Assembly: GCA_027531255.1 (NCBI GenBank)
Contig: JAPZRU010000015.1
Coordinates: 1-45,245, forward strand
Origin: Steroidobacteraceae bacterium
Lineage (GTDB): Bacteria > Pseudomonadota > Gammaproteobacteria > Steroidobacterales > Steroidobacteraceae
DNA length: 45,245 nt
Direction: 5' to 3'
The notes under the pieces are model-generated. The model ran no database searches, had not been told where the DNA came from, and worked only from the letters and a program-made list of their open reading frames with translations. Positions 8,192 through 16,400 of this stretch are shown here, in pieces. The translations under genes were made by a program, and so were the position numbers. Each line of letters begins with the position of its first letter. Position 1 is the first letter of the stretch.

Positions 8192-10789
8192 TCAGAAACG
8201 CACGCGCCCCTGCAGGCCGACGATGCGCGGCGGACCGAACGCCGCCTCGTCGCAGCCGCAGATGGTCGAGAGTTCGAACCCCTGGATCTGGTAGGTCTCG
8301 TCGAAGACGTTGCTTGCGAACAGCGCGAATTCGTAGCGCTCGTCGGCGTCTTGCCAGCTCACACGGGCATTGCCGAGCCAGTACGCATCCATCCGGTGAC
8401 TGCCGAAGTTGTTGATGTTGTTGTACGTACTCGAAGCGTAGCTGCCGTCGAAGCGCAGCCGCAGGTTCCCGCCGAACAGCGTCGACGGCAGCCGGTAGCC
8501 GACCAGGTAGTTGAACTTCGTTTTCGGAGTGTAGGTCGGCCGGACGTCCCGTCGCGTGTTGGGAGCGACCAGCAGATCCTCGACGGTCGCGTCGATGTAG
8601 GCGATCCCGATGCCGACGTCGACGCCGTCAGCGGGCTGTGCGACGAGTTCGAGTTCGAAGCCCTTGTACTTGGCATCGACGTTGAACACCGCTCCCGACG
8701 TGCCGATGAACTGGAACGCCTGGTAGTCGTTGTAGTCGTAGTAGTAGAACGCCCCGTTCAGCCGAACCCTGTTCTGCCACAGGGTCGACTTGAAGCCCGC
8801 TTCGTAGGCCATGAGGACTTCCTCTTCGTAGCCGTACTCCTCGGGCGTCAGTTGCGTCAGCAGCGGGGAATTGAAGCTGCCGGCCTTCACGCCGCGATTC
8901 ACGCCGCCGTACAGCATCAGCCCGTCGTACGGGCGCCACTGCAGCGACGTTCGCGCGGACCAGAGAAAGTCTGACGTACGCTCTTCGTGAGGCGGCAGGA
9001 AATCGAACACGCCGCCACCGAGCGCGCCCGGCAGGCGCAGGGGAACGGCACCGGCGAACTGGGCGCTGTCGACGCGGTTGTCGCGCTCGTTGCGGTACAG
9101 ACGATTCCTGTAGACGTAGTCCTTCTCCTCGACGATGCCCCGCACGCCGATGGTCAGTTCCAGCGTCTCGGTCAGGTCGAAGTCCACGTGCCCGAACAGC
9201 GAGTACGAGTCCGTCTTCAGGCGCGCGTCGAACGTCGCTTCGAGGAATTCGTTGGGTCCCGCGGCGGGCAGGAACCCGTTGAAGAAGAGCCCGCCGAAGA
9301 CGTTGAGTCCGCCGAGGGAATCCGCCAGACCTTGCGAGAACAGGCCCTCCGAGGACAGGAAGTACGCGCCGGCCAGCCAGCGGCTCCGCTGGGTGTCCCC
9401 CTCCAGGCGGAGTTCCTGGGTGATCCAGTCGAACTGCATTTCGTCCATGACGATAAACTGTGGCACCGGTCCGGAATCCACGTCGAGCGACTGACGCTTC
9501 TCCTGCTCCGCCCAGCTGGTGACCGCCGCGAGCCGCACGTTCTCGAAGTCGTGGGTGACGTGCAGGTTGAGCCCGTGGATCTGGCGATCGTTGCTGTCCG
9601 CCGGCGCGTGGTCGATCTCGACCTTGCGCCCGCCGAGGCCGTTCGGCGGCACGTAGCCCCAGAAATCGCCGGTCGCGCCGGGCCTGACTCCGTCGAAATC
9701 GAGATCGAAGACCGAGTTGACGCAGTTACCCGTGGAGATCGATATCTGCTCGCAGAGCCGCTGGTTGGCAGGCACGTCACCGGCGAACGCCGTGTCGACG
9801 ACCTCCCCCTCCACACCATCGCCGTTGGTGTCGGCCACGAACGCCACGGTACCCCTCTGGTGGTACGGCGGAGGACCGGGATCCGAGTGAGCGTAGTGCG
9901 CCTGCGCGAGCAGCGACGTGCGGTCCGTCGGCTCCCAGAGCAGTTGTCCGCGCAGCGCCCACTGGTCGGCCTGGAACACGTCGCGCCGCTCGCCCGGCGC
10001 GACGGTCAGTGGCCCTCGGCCCTGCGCGGCAAGGAACTGCGGGGTCGGCGGGAGGCCGGCGGCGGAGAAGGCGTTGTCGTAGATCGGGTCGTGGCTGTAG
10101 TGGAACGCGGACACGCGCCCGCTGAGCCCCTCGGCGAGCGGGCCGCCGAACGCCGCCTCGAGGCGGAGGGAATCGAAGCGTCCGAACGCGACGTCAGCGT
10201 AACCCTCGAACTCCCGCGTCGGCCGCTTGGTGACGAAGTGGATCAGGCCCCCCGTCGCGTTGCGGCCGAACAGCGTCCCCTGGGGCCCCTTCAGGACCTC
10301 GACGCGGTCGATGTCGAAAAGCGCGAACATCTGGCCGAGCTGTGTGACCTGGTAGGCGTCGTCGACGTAGAGGGCGTTCGGACCCTCGGCGAGTATGGAG
10401 AAGTCGCTCTGCGTGGACCCGCGAATGGTGAACTGCTGCTGGTTCCCGCCGCCGTCGCCGGATACGTACACGCCGGGTGTCTGGAAGGCGACGTCGGTGC
10501 TCCTGGTGATCCCGAGCTCGCGCAGCTGTTCGCCCGAGAACGCGGACACGGCTATGCCGACATCCTGCAGGGACTGCTCGCGACGCTGCGCCGTGACGAC
10601 CACCTCGGCTAGCCCGACCGCGCCGTCCTGGGCGAGCCCGCGCGCCGGCGTGGACAGCGCGACCACCACGCCCACGGCCACCGACGCCGCTCCCCGCGTC
10701 AAGCGGTCGCCCGGTGCGCCTGCGCGCGCACGGCCCATCTTCACGCAGACGCCGCTATCGCACCCGTTCGCCGACGACTCGCTCTTCAT
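8192..10789 (-). CDS. TonB-dependent outer-membrane receptor
   Basis: An 865-residue receptor. An export signal (ASVAVGVVVALSTPARGLAQ) precedes a TonB-box-like segment (LAEVVVTAQRREQSL). The plug follows (GIAVSAFSGEQLREL, IDRVEVLKGPQGTLFGRNAT), then a full barrel ending in the classic terminal Phe (GLQGRVRF). It is similar in type to the receptor just downstream but clearly different in sequence, so they are paralogues rather than a recent duplication. Its own upstream region carries a weak copy of the island's promoter motif at 10880-10901. Two receptors beside one catabolic cluster may serve different substrates or different parts of one compound class; this is inference. Confidence 0.92.
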   Translation of the reverse strand: MKSESSANGCDSGVCVKMGRARAGAPGDRLTRGAASVAVGVVVALSTPARGLAQDGAVGLAEVVVTAQRREQSLQDVGIAVSAFSGEQLRELGITRSTDVAFQTPGVYVSGDGGGNQQQFTIRGSTQSDFSILAEGPNALYVDDAYQVTQLGQMFALFDIDRVEVLKGPQGTLFGRNATGGLIHFVTKRPTREFEGYADVAFGRFDSLRLEAAFGGPLAEGLSGRVSAFHYSHDPIYDNAFSAAGLPPTPQFLAAQGRGPLTVAPGERRDVFQADQWALRGQLLWEPTDRTSLLAQAHYAHSDPGPPPYHQRGTVAFVADTNGDGVEGEVVDTAFAGDVPANQRLCEQISISTGNCVNSVFDLDFDGVRPGATGDFWGYVPPNGLGGRKVEIDHAPADSNDRQIHGLNLHVTHDFENVRLAAVTSWAEQEKRQSLDVDSGPVPQFIVMDEMQFDWITQELRLEGDTQRSRWLAGAYFLSSEGLFSQGLADSLGGLNVFGGLFFNGFLPAAGPNEFLEATFDARLKTDSYSLFGHVDFDLTETLELTIGVRGIVEEKDYVYRNRLYRNERDNRVDSAQFAGAVPLRLPGALGGGVFDFLPPHEERTSDFLWSARTSLQWRPYDGLMLYGGVNRGVKAGSFNSPLLTQLTPEEYGYEEEVLMAYEAGFKSTLWQNRVRLNGAFYYYDYNDYQAFQFIGTSGAVFNVDAKYKGFELELVAQPADGVDVGIGIAYIDATVEDLLVAPNTRRDVRPTYTPKTKFNYLVGYRLPSTLFGGNLRLRFDGSYASSTYNNINNFGSHRMDAYWLGNARVSWQDADERYEFALFASNVFDETYQIQGFELSTICGCDEAAFGPPRIVGLQGRVRF

Positions 10790-10879
10790 CGTTGATGCCC
10801 CCTATGGTCTGGCGCAGGCGGGAAAACGCCGCGGAAGAGAACACGCTCGCTTCGAGTCTGGCGAAGGGAGCCACGCGGT

Positions 10880-10901
10880 AGCCATACCTCGAATGGCGTA
10901 G
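10880..10901 (-). promoter_or_regulatory. weak copy U of the conserved promoter/operator motif
   Basis: The site starts AGCCATACC and ends GCGTAG on the plus strand. It matches the copy at 16260-16281 at 14 of 22 positions and is best preserved over the CCATAC core and the final TAG. It lies 90 bp before the second receptor start in the same orientation as the other copies. It also contains its own 5-bp inverted repeat (GCCAT...ATGGC). The match is weak enough that chance is possible. The rest of the gap 10790-10980 has no gene. Confidence 0.35.
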
Positions 10902-10980
10902 GAGCGGAGCGACCCGGAGCCATTCGCATCGGGCGGCCGGACGGCGACGGTCGGATGCCGGCGTCGCCGCACCGCGGGAA

Positions 10981-11847
10981 TCAGGCGAGCAGGAAATCCA
11001 GGTGCGCGCGATTGAAGGCTTCCGGCTCTTCCCACTGCGGCCAGTGCGCGCTGTTCTCGAGCACGACCAGCGAACAGTCGGGGATCAGCCGTGCCCCTTC
11101 CGCCGCCTCGTCGGCGGATTGACCCGGGTTGTAGCGCGTCCAGAGCACCAGCGTCGGGCACCGGATCCGCTCCAGCAGATGGCGCCCGTACCAGCGGTTG
11201 GTGCTCTCGGGCTCGAGCAGAGCGCCGATGCTCTGCTCGGCGATGCGCCCGATGATCGCGGCGCGACCGGGCTGGCTGTAGATCCGCAGGCGCGCCTCGA
11301 TCAGCTCGTCGGTCAGCGATTCCTCTTCCCGCACCAGCCACCGCATGCGCTTGCGGATGGCTTCGCGCGTCGGCGCGCCCGCCGCCGCGCGGCTGCGGTT
11401 CAGCAGGTCGCGGAGTTCGCTCGCGCCCTGTTCGCTCGGCGTCAGGAGTATCCCGGTGTTCAAGACGATCTTGAGCACGCGCGCGGGCTCGGCGATCGCG
11501 AACCAGGACGCGACCGATGCGCCGAGCGACTCGCCCGAGATCATCACGCTGTCGGCGCCGATCGCGTCGAGGAAACTCCGCAGGAAGTCCACGTAGCACT
11601 GCATCTCGTAGGAGATGTCGGGTGCGCTCGTGTAGCCATGGCCGATCATGTCGATCGCGTAGACGTGAAAGTGCCGCGCGTGGGCCTCGATGTTGCGCAG
11701 GTACGCCTCGGCATGGCCGCCGGTGCCGTGCAGGAAGACGAGCGGCGTGCCCTGCCCCGCCTCGATGACGCGCGTGCGGACACCGCCCGCGTCGTAGTAC
11801 GTCTGCCGGAATTCAACGCCCTGCAGTTCGTTCCAGATGGATGCCAT
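10981..11847 (-). CDS. alpha/beta hydrolase of the meta-cleavage C-C hydrolase type, with an altered catalytic triad
   Basis: A 288-residue alpha/beta-fold protein resembling MhpC/BphD/HsaD, which split the ring-fission product made by extradiol dioxygenases. Visible are the oxyanion segment HGTGGHAEAY (40-49), the nucleophile Ser107 in GESLGAS, and His268 in NSAHWPQWEEPEAFN, which closely matches the family's GHW-QWE motif. The catalytic Asp, normally in WGRxDRF, aligns with Asn240 (LWTRYNPG). It may use another acidic residue (Asp246 is near) or have shifted chemistry. It is the last gene of the Rieske operon, 9 bp after the extradiol dioxygenase, which supports its assignment. Confidence 0.85.
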   Translation of the reverse strand: MASIWNELQGVEFRQTYYDAGGVRTRVIEAGQGTPLVFLHGTGGHAEAYLRNIEAHARHFHVYAIDMIGHGYTSAPDISYEMQCYVDFLRSFLDAIGADSVMISGESLGASVASWFAIAEPARVLKIVLNTGILLTPSEQGASELRDLLNRSRAAAGAPTREAIRKRMRWLVREEESLTDELIEARLRIYSQPGRAAIIGRIAEQSIGALLEPESTNRWYGRHLLERIRCPTLVLWTRYNPGQSADEAAEGARLIPDCSLVVLENSAHWPQWEEPEAFNRAHLDFLLA

Positions 11848-11856
11848 GGCGGGTCC

Positions 11857-12735
11857 TCAGTAGCGCTGGCTGGTGCCGTCGCCACCGGGCGGCGGCTGTG
11901 GCTCGTGACCCCAGATGCTGGGCGCGTCGTAGAGCTTCGGTCGCCACGTCGGGTCGTCGATCAGCCGGCCGCCGTAGCCGTACTCCACCAGCCAGCCGGA
12001 GGGGCTGTAGGCGTAGAACGAGATGGCACCGTCGTTCGAGTGGCGGCCGAACGTGAAGGCGATTGGCACGCCGAGGCTGCGCGCCCGGTCGTAGGCAGTC
12101 CCGACCATGTCGATCGAGTCGACTTCCAGCATGAAGTGGCCGAGGTCGCCGCCGCGCATGTCGCCCACCGGGTTCGTCAGCGCGATGCTGTGGTGGCGGG
12201 GGTTGCAGCGCAGGAACGAGGCCTCGACCCCATCCCAGAAGATGTGATCGCTGACCTGGAACCCGAGCGCGGCGCCGTACCACTCGACGGTGGCCCGCCG
12301 GTCCCCGGCCGCGAGCACGACGTGGCCGAGCCGCGGGCCCGCGGCGGGCGCGGCCGCCGCTGCATCAGCGGCCGGGCAGTAGATCTCCGTCGCGACCCCG
12401 TCGGGTCCGGTCAGCCGGATGAGTTCGGCCGCGCCGCGCCGTCGGCACAGGCCGTCGCCGGCACGCTCGACCGACACGCCACGCGTCTCGAGGTCGGCCG
12501 CGAGACTCGCGAGAGCCTCGCGCGAGCAGGCTTCCCAGCCGACGTGGAGGAGACCGTCCCGTCCGCCCTGCTCCAGCGCGACCCACTGGTCGCGACCACC
12601 GAGGCGGTAGCGGTGGACGCCGGGCTCCGGCTCGTCGAACGCGCCGAGGTCGAAGACCTTGCCCAGGAAGCGATCCCAGGCTCCGAGGTCGGATACCTGG
12701 CAGCCGACATAGCCCAGCGCTTTGATTCGAGACAT
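11857..12735 (-). CDS. extradiol (meta-cleavage) dioxygenase, VOC superfamily, BphC type
   Basis: A 292-residue two-domain type I extradiol dioxygenase that cleaves a catechol-type ring next to its hydroxyls. The three Fe(II) ligands are present: His138 (GHVVL), His200 (GHFMLEV) and Glu251 (LVEYG). The second-sphere His and Tyr of the active site are also in place (GRHSNDGAISFYAYSPSG). The frame is open to a TTG at 12750, but ATG at 12735 is preceded by GGAGAGAAGG at good spacing and is chosen. The gene sits between the degenerate M20 gene and the C-C hydrolase in one operon. Its substrate would be the diol made by the Rieske oxygenase and SDR (inference). Confidence 0.92.
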   Translation of the reverse strand: MSRIKALGYVGCQVSDLGAWDRFLGKVFDLGAFDEPEPGVHRYRLGGRDQWVALEQGGRDGLLHVGWEACSREALASLAADLETRGVSVERAGDGLCRRRGAAELIRLTGPDGVATEIYCPAADAAAAAPAAGPRLGHVVLAAGDRRATVEWYGAALGFQVSDHIFWDGVEASFLRCNPRHHSIALTNPVGDMRGGDLGHFMLEVDSIDMVGTAYDRARSLGVPIAFTFGRHSNDGAISFYAYSPSGWLVEYGYGGRLIDDPTWRPKLYDAPSIWGHEPQPPPGGDGTSQRY

Positions 12736-12766
12736 GGCCTTCTCTCCCAATCGCGATCGAGGTGGA

Positions 12767-14095
12767 TCAGGTCGCGGGCTCGCCGGCCAGGTCGGCTCGC
12801 CTCCGCGTGCAGGTGTCGACGACGATGTGGATCATCTGTCGGATCGTGCCGACGAGATCGGCGGGGGCCACGGCACCCATCCCGCCGAGCCCGTCGCGGA
12901 ATTCCGGCGGCAGTGCTTCGCCCGAGCGGAACGGGTAACCGATCCGCACGATCGGGATGCCGGCGCGCTGGATCACCGCGGCATCGGAGATCCCGCTCAT
13001 CGGCGGCGGTCCCGGATAGGGCCGGCCGTGAGTCGCCTGCCACGCGCGCAGCGCGCTCCGCACGATCCAGTGCGCAGGATCGGTGCGCGCGCCCGGGAAC
13101 GACACGATCAGCTCGACGCGGGCGTCGAGTTCCGGGTGCCGCTCGGCGACGGAGCGCACGAACGACCTGAGTTCCGACTCGAGTTCCGGCAGGGATTGGT
13201 CAGGGCCGGTGCGCACGTCGAGATAGATCTCCGCCGCGGCCGGCGGGAACGCAGGCTTCGCCGGCCACCCCGCCCGCACCGCCGCGATCCATCCCTGCGG
13301 AAGGATCTCGCGGCTGCGGTGCCGTTCGGGGTACGCGATCAGCCAGTCCTCAAGTTCGAGGATCAAGCGCGCCGCCGGCACGATCGAGCTCCGGAACTCC
13401 GGTATGCCGCGCGGGATGCCGGAGTAGCCAAGGCTGCCGCCCACGGTGATCCTGAACCACGCCATGCCCGGATGCTCGTGGTAGACGTCATCCCAGGTCT
13501 TGACGATCACCGCGGCGTCCGCCGTGACGCCGTGCGCGAGCAGATGCCTCACGCCGCTGCCGATCCCGGCGTTGCCCCGCTGGGCGACGACCCAGGGCAT
13601 CCCACCACCGCAGAAAGCCGCGACGACGTCCCCGGCGATCGGAACGCCTGCTTCGACCACGCAGCGCACGGCCTCGGCGATGCTGACGACCATCGACTTG
13701 GGGTTCGACGAGCCGAGGCCGATCAGGCTGCCGCCGCGCTCCAGCGTCCGCGGCAGCATGTCGGCCCGCAGTTCGGGGCCGACCCACGGCAAGTCCTGGC
13801 CCGGATCCGCGTCGAGGTGCGTGTCGATCGGCGAGTACAGCAACACCGTCGGGCCCTCGCCGCGACCCGGTACGCGCACGATGCAGTTGCCGCTCTCGCC
13901 CTGCACGGACTGATAGCGCGCGTCGAGGCCGGACGCCGCCAGTTCCGCCACCAGCAGTTCGCAGACCGCGCGCTCCGCTCCGGTCGGACTGTGGACGTCG
14001 GTGAGGCGTCCGATCAGGCCACACATCCGCGCTTCGTCGATCCGGGCGCACGCGCGCTCGTACCAGGCCTGTCGCTGCGGATCGAGGGCGGTCAC
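12767..14095 (-). CDS. M20-fold amidohydrolase-like protein lacking the usual metal ligands
   Basis: A 442-residue protein with the layout of M20 peptidases/deacylases: a catalytic domain interrupted by a dimerisation domain (about 200-320, e.g. SLGYSGIPRGIPEFRSS). The metal-binding motifs are degenerate. The normal GHxD reads SPID (His replaced by Pro89, Asp91 kept). The bridging Asp of GxGxxDxKG is Asn131 (GLGSSNPKS). The EE pair is replaced by GGGMPW (163-168), and no C-terminal ligand His is seen. The fold is recognisable from LLYSPIDTHLD and SGISDAAVIQRAGIPIVRIGYP. It may be a non-metal enzyme, a binding protein or inactive. It lies between the SDR and the dioxygenase in the operon, so it is retained with the pathway. 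Confidence 0.75.
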   Translation of the reverse strand: MTALDPQRQAWYERACARIDEARMCGLIGRLTDVHSPTGAERAVCELLVAELAASGLDARYQSVQGESGNCIVRVPGRGEGPTVLLYSPIDTHLDADPGQDLPWVGPELRADMLPRTLERGGSLIGLGSSNPKSMVVSIAEAVRCVVEAGVPIAGDVVAAFCGGGMPWVVAQRGNAGIGSGVRHLLAHGVTADAAVIVKTWDDVYHEHPGMAWFRITVGGSLGYSGIPRGIPEFRSSIVPAARLILELEDWLIAYPERHRSREILPQGWIAAVRAGWPAKPAFPPAAAEIYLDVRTGPDQSLPELESELRSFVRSVAERHPELDARVELIVSFPGARTDPAHWIVRSALRAWQATHGRPYPGPPPMSGISDAAVIQRAGIPIVRIGYPFRSGEALPPEFRDGLGGMGAVAPADLVGTIRQMIHIVVDTCTRRRADLAGEPAT

Positions 14096-14119
14096 GTGCG
14101 CGCTTCCCGCGACGCTCGG

Positions 14120-14884
14120 CTACGAACCCCCGGTCAGGCCGATCGCCTGCCCGGTCACGTAGCCGGCCGCGTCCGACGTCAGCCACAGGACCGCCCCGGC
14201 GATGTCGTCGGGGCGCGCGAGGCGGCCCATCGGGATGCTGGCCCCGTACCCGGCCTTCGCCGCGCCGTCGCCGTGGAACATCCTGTCGAGCATCGGGGTG
14301 TCCACCGCGCCCGGGCAGACCGCATTGACCCGGATGCCCTTGCCCGCGTACTCGAGTGCCGCGGTGCGCGTCAGGCCGACGATGCCGTGCGCGGCGGCGC
14401 AGTACGCGCCGTAGCGCGGAGCTGGCGCGAGCCCCCAGCTGCCGGCCATGTTGACGATCGATCCGCCGCCCTGCACGAGCATCTGGCGGAGCTGGTACTT
14501 CATGCCCCGCCAGACGCCACTGAGCTTGACGTCGAGCATCCTGCTCCAGTCGCTCTCGTCGATGTTCGCGGTATCGGCCTCGGTGCCTTCCCAGCCGGCG
14601 TTGTTGAACGCGCAGTCGAGGCGGCCGAAGCGGGCCACCGTCTCGGCGACCAGCCGTTCCAGGTCGGAGGAACGCGTGACGTCGGCAGGCACGAACAGCG
14701 CGTCGGCTCCGCCGCCGCGGATCGCGTCGAGGTTGCGCGCCGCGGCCTGCTCGTTGCGCCCGGCCAGGACGACCTTCGCCCCGGCCGCCCCGAGCGCCAC
14801 GCCGACGGCACCGCCGATGGCGCCGGTACCGCCGACGATGACGACGACCTTGCCGTCGTGGGTCGGAGCGCGATGGTCCGTCAT
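14120..14884 (-). CDS. SDR-family oxidoreductase with altered catalytic residues
   Basis: A 254-residue short-chain dehydrogenase/reductase. The cofactor site is intact (VVIVGGTGAIGG at 14-25; NNAG at 94-97). The catalytic Tyr161 is present, but the Lys four residues later is Ala165 (YCAAAHG instead of YxxxK). The usual Ser 13 residues before the Tyr is Gly148, with Ser149 beside it. The C-terminal VNAVCPG and DTPML segments are normal. In the pathway it would oxidise the cis-dihydrodiol from the Rieske oxygenase to the catechol. The missing Lys makes that activity uncertain. It is in the middle of the operon, 7 bp after the Rieske gene. Confidence 0.88.
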   Translation of the reverse strand: MTDHRAPTHDGKVVVIVGGTGAIGGAVGVALGAAGAKVVLAGRNEQAAARNLDAIRGGGADALFVPADVTRSSDLERLVAETVARFGRLDCAFNNAGWEGTEADTANIDESDWSRMLDVKLSGVWRGMKYQLRQMLVQGGGSIVNMAGSWGLAPAPRYGAYCAAAHGIVGLTRTAALEYAGKGIRVNAVCPGAVDTPMLDRMFHGDGAAKAGYGASIPMGRLARPDDIAGAVLWLTSDAAGYVTGQAIGLTGGS

Positions 14885-14891
14885 GGTGTCC

Positions 14892-16193
14892 TCAGCGCGG
14901 GAACTTGCCCTGGGTATGCTCGACCTTCTGCACGCCGCGAGCGTGGTCGCTGCAGAACGTGCGCCACATCAGGAGCTCGACGTCGAAGGGTGCGGTGCGC
15001 TCCTGCTGCCATCCTCCCTCCCGCGCGTAGAACTCGTGCGTGGCTTCGCGGGCGGTGGCGTCGTCGATGGTGAACTGGTCGACGACCGGGATCTTCCAGC
15101 GCAACTGCCCGAGCTCGCCATTGGCCCATTCCTCGCGCAGCTTCGGGTCGGGCGAGCGGAACCAGCCGACCTGGAAGTAGTAGTGGGAGTCCGCGTCGCG
15201 AGGCACGTAGTACTCGTTGTGCACGATGCCGGGCGCGGGCCACCAGTCCACCTTGAGACTGCCCGGCATCCAGCCGCCGACCGTGCCGTCGTAGCTGCTC
15301 TTCTCGTACGCTTCCCGCTGCTCGGGCGAGAACCCCCGCGCCATCGGCAGCACGACCTCGGAGTCGGCGCTGCCGTTCCGTCCCGGGATCCAGGCGCTCG
15401 TCGACGTGACGTCCGACTTCGAGGCAAGGCGCGTGAAGCCGTTATGGCCGAGCTTGTCCGCCTGGTACATGTTCGTCTCGACCACGACCTCCTTGTTCGG
15501 AACCCAGCCGAAGGTCATCGGCAGGCCGGTGCACGCCGACCACGTGGACCAGTTGTGGATGAAGTGGTGGCCGGGATCGAATCCCCCTTCTGCGCCGAGC
15601 CGCCAGTTCGCCTTGACGACGTAGGGGTCGGCGACGCAGATCGCGACGTCCTCGTCGAAGAACCCCGGCGCCACGTCGCACTCGACCGGCGGCGGCATGA
15701 TGTCGCCGATGAACGTGAACACCACGCCCTTCACCTCGCGCACCGGGTAGGTCTTGATGCCCTTCTGGCCGCACATCGCGGAATTCGGGTCGTTGAGGAG
15801 GCAGCGGATGCGGCCGTCGCAGAGGTCGAACGTGAAGGTATGGTGCCAGCAGGTGATGGTGTCGTTCGTGAACGTCAGCGGCCGGACCGAGAAGCGAGTG
15901 CCGCGATGCGCGCAGCGGTCCTCGATCGCGTAGAGCCTGCCGCCGCGGCGCAGGTAGAGGATCTCCTCGCCGAGCACCTTGACCGCCCTGTGCCCGCCCT
16001 CGGGGATGCCGCGCGACGGCAACACCGGATACCAGTGGTTGCGGAAGCCGAGCTCCGCGTCGACCCACTTCTGCCAGGGTCTCTGCGCCGACGGCGGGAG
16101 CGCCCCCTTCGCGTTCAGACCAGGGACGTATGCGGCGACGCGATTGAAGAGGTTCTCCGAGATCGCATTCCGGACGAGCGCAGGCTCTTGCAT
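14892..16193 (-). CDS. Rieske non-heme iron oxygenase, alpha subunit (carbazole-dioxygenase-like arrangement)
   Basis: A 433-residue oxygenase that hydroxylates an aromatic or cyclic substrate with O2. Rieske cluster ligands are Cys94, His96, Cys115 and His118 (CAHRG and CWHHTF). The mononuclear iron site is seen in EGGFDPGHHFIH: His209 and His213, with the bridging Asp206. The DPxHxxxH spacing is that of single-subunit alpha3 oxygenases such as carbazole 1,9a-dioxygenase, and no beta subunit is encoded nearby. The frame opens at 16265, but ATG at 16193 has GGAG at proper spacing and leaves the promoter motif outside the gene. It is the first gene of the minus-strand operon. Electrons presumably come from the divergent ferredoxin; no reductase gene is in the window. 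Confidence 0.9.
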   Translation of the reverse strand: MQEPALVRNAISENLFNRVAAYVPGLNAKGALPPSAQRPWQKWVDAELGFRNHWYPVLPSRGIPEGGHRAVKVLGEEILYLRRGGRLYAIEDRCAHRGTRFSVRPLTFTNDTITCWHHTFTFDLCDGRIRCLLNDPNSAMCGQKGIKTYPVREVKGVVFTFIGDIMPPPVECDVAPGFFDEDVAICVADPYVVKANWRLGAEGGFDPGHHFIHNWSTWSACTGLPMTFGWVPNKEVVVETNMYQADKLGHNGFTRLASKSDVTSTSAWIPGRNGSADSEVVLPMARGFSPEQREAYEKSSYDGTVGGWMPGSLKVDWWPAPGIVHNEYYVPRDADSHYYFQVGWFRSPDPKLREEWANGELGQLRWKIPVVDQFTIDDATAREATHEFYAREGGWQQERTAPFDVELLMWRTFCSDHARGVQKVEHTQGKFPR

Positions 16194-16257
16194 GTCGGCT
16201 TCTCCACACCGAGTGACCACCACGAACTGCCGGCGAGCTTGCTCGCTCGCGGGACGA

Positions 16258-16327
16258 CGATCCATACGCCCGAAGCCTTAGAGTGAGGGAAGCCGCCGGG
16301 ACGCTAAGGCTTAAGTGGTATGGATCG
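16258..16327. promoter_or_regulatory. divergent promoter region with a large inverted repeat (motif copies L and R)
   Basis: CGATCCATAC (16258-16267) and GTATGGATCG (16318-16327) are perfect 10-bp complements. Inside them AAGCCTTA (16273-16280) and TAAGGCTT (16305-16312) are perfect 8-bp complements. The 23-bp arms match at 19 positions around a 24-bp centre. Each arm is one copy of the 22-bp motif (16260-16281 and 16304-16325), placed 66 bp before the Rieske oxygenase start and 75 bp before the ferredoxin start. The arrangement suggests one protein controlling both operons, or two mirror-image promoters of the same class. Confidence 0.65.
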
Positions 16328-16400
16328 GGCCGCGACGGCGGGGGAACAATCTGGGCACGCGAGTCGGCCCGATTCGCGCTTCGACCCGGCGAGTTCGAGC

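Noticed and set aside
12722-15073. 783-codon open frame on the plus strand
   Set aside because: Antisense shadow of the dioxygenase, M20 and SDR genes in GC-rich DNA. Its translation is Arg/Ala/Asp-rich with no domain, while the minus strand encodes clear enzymes.
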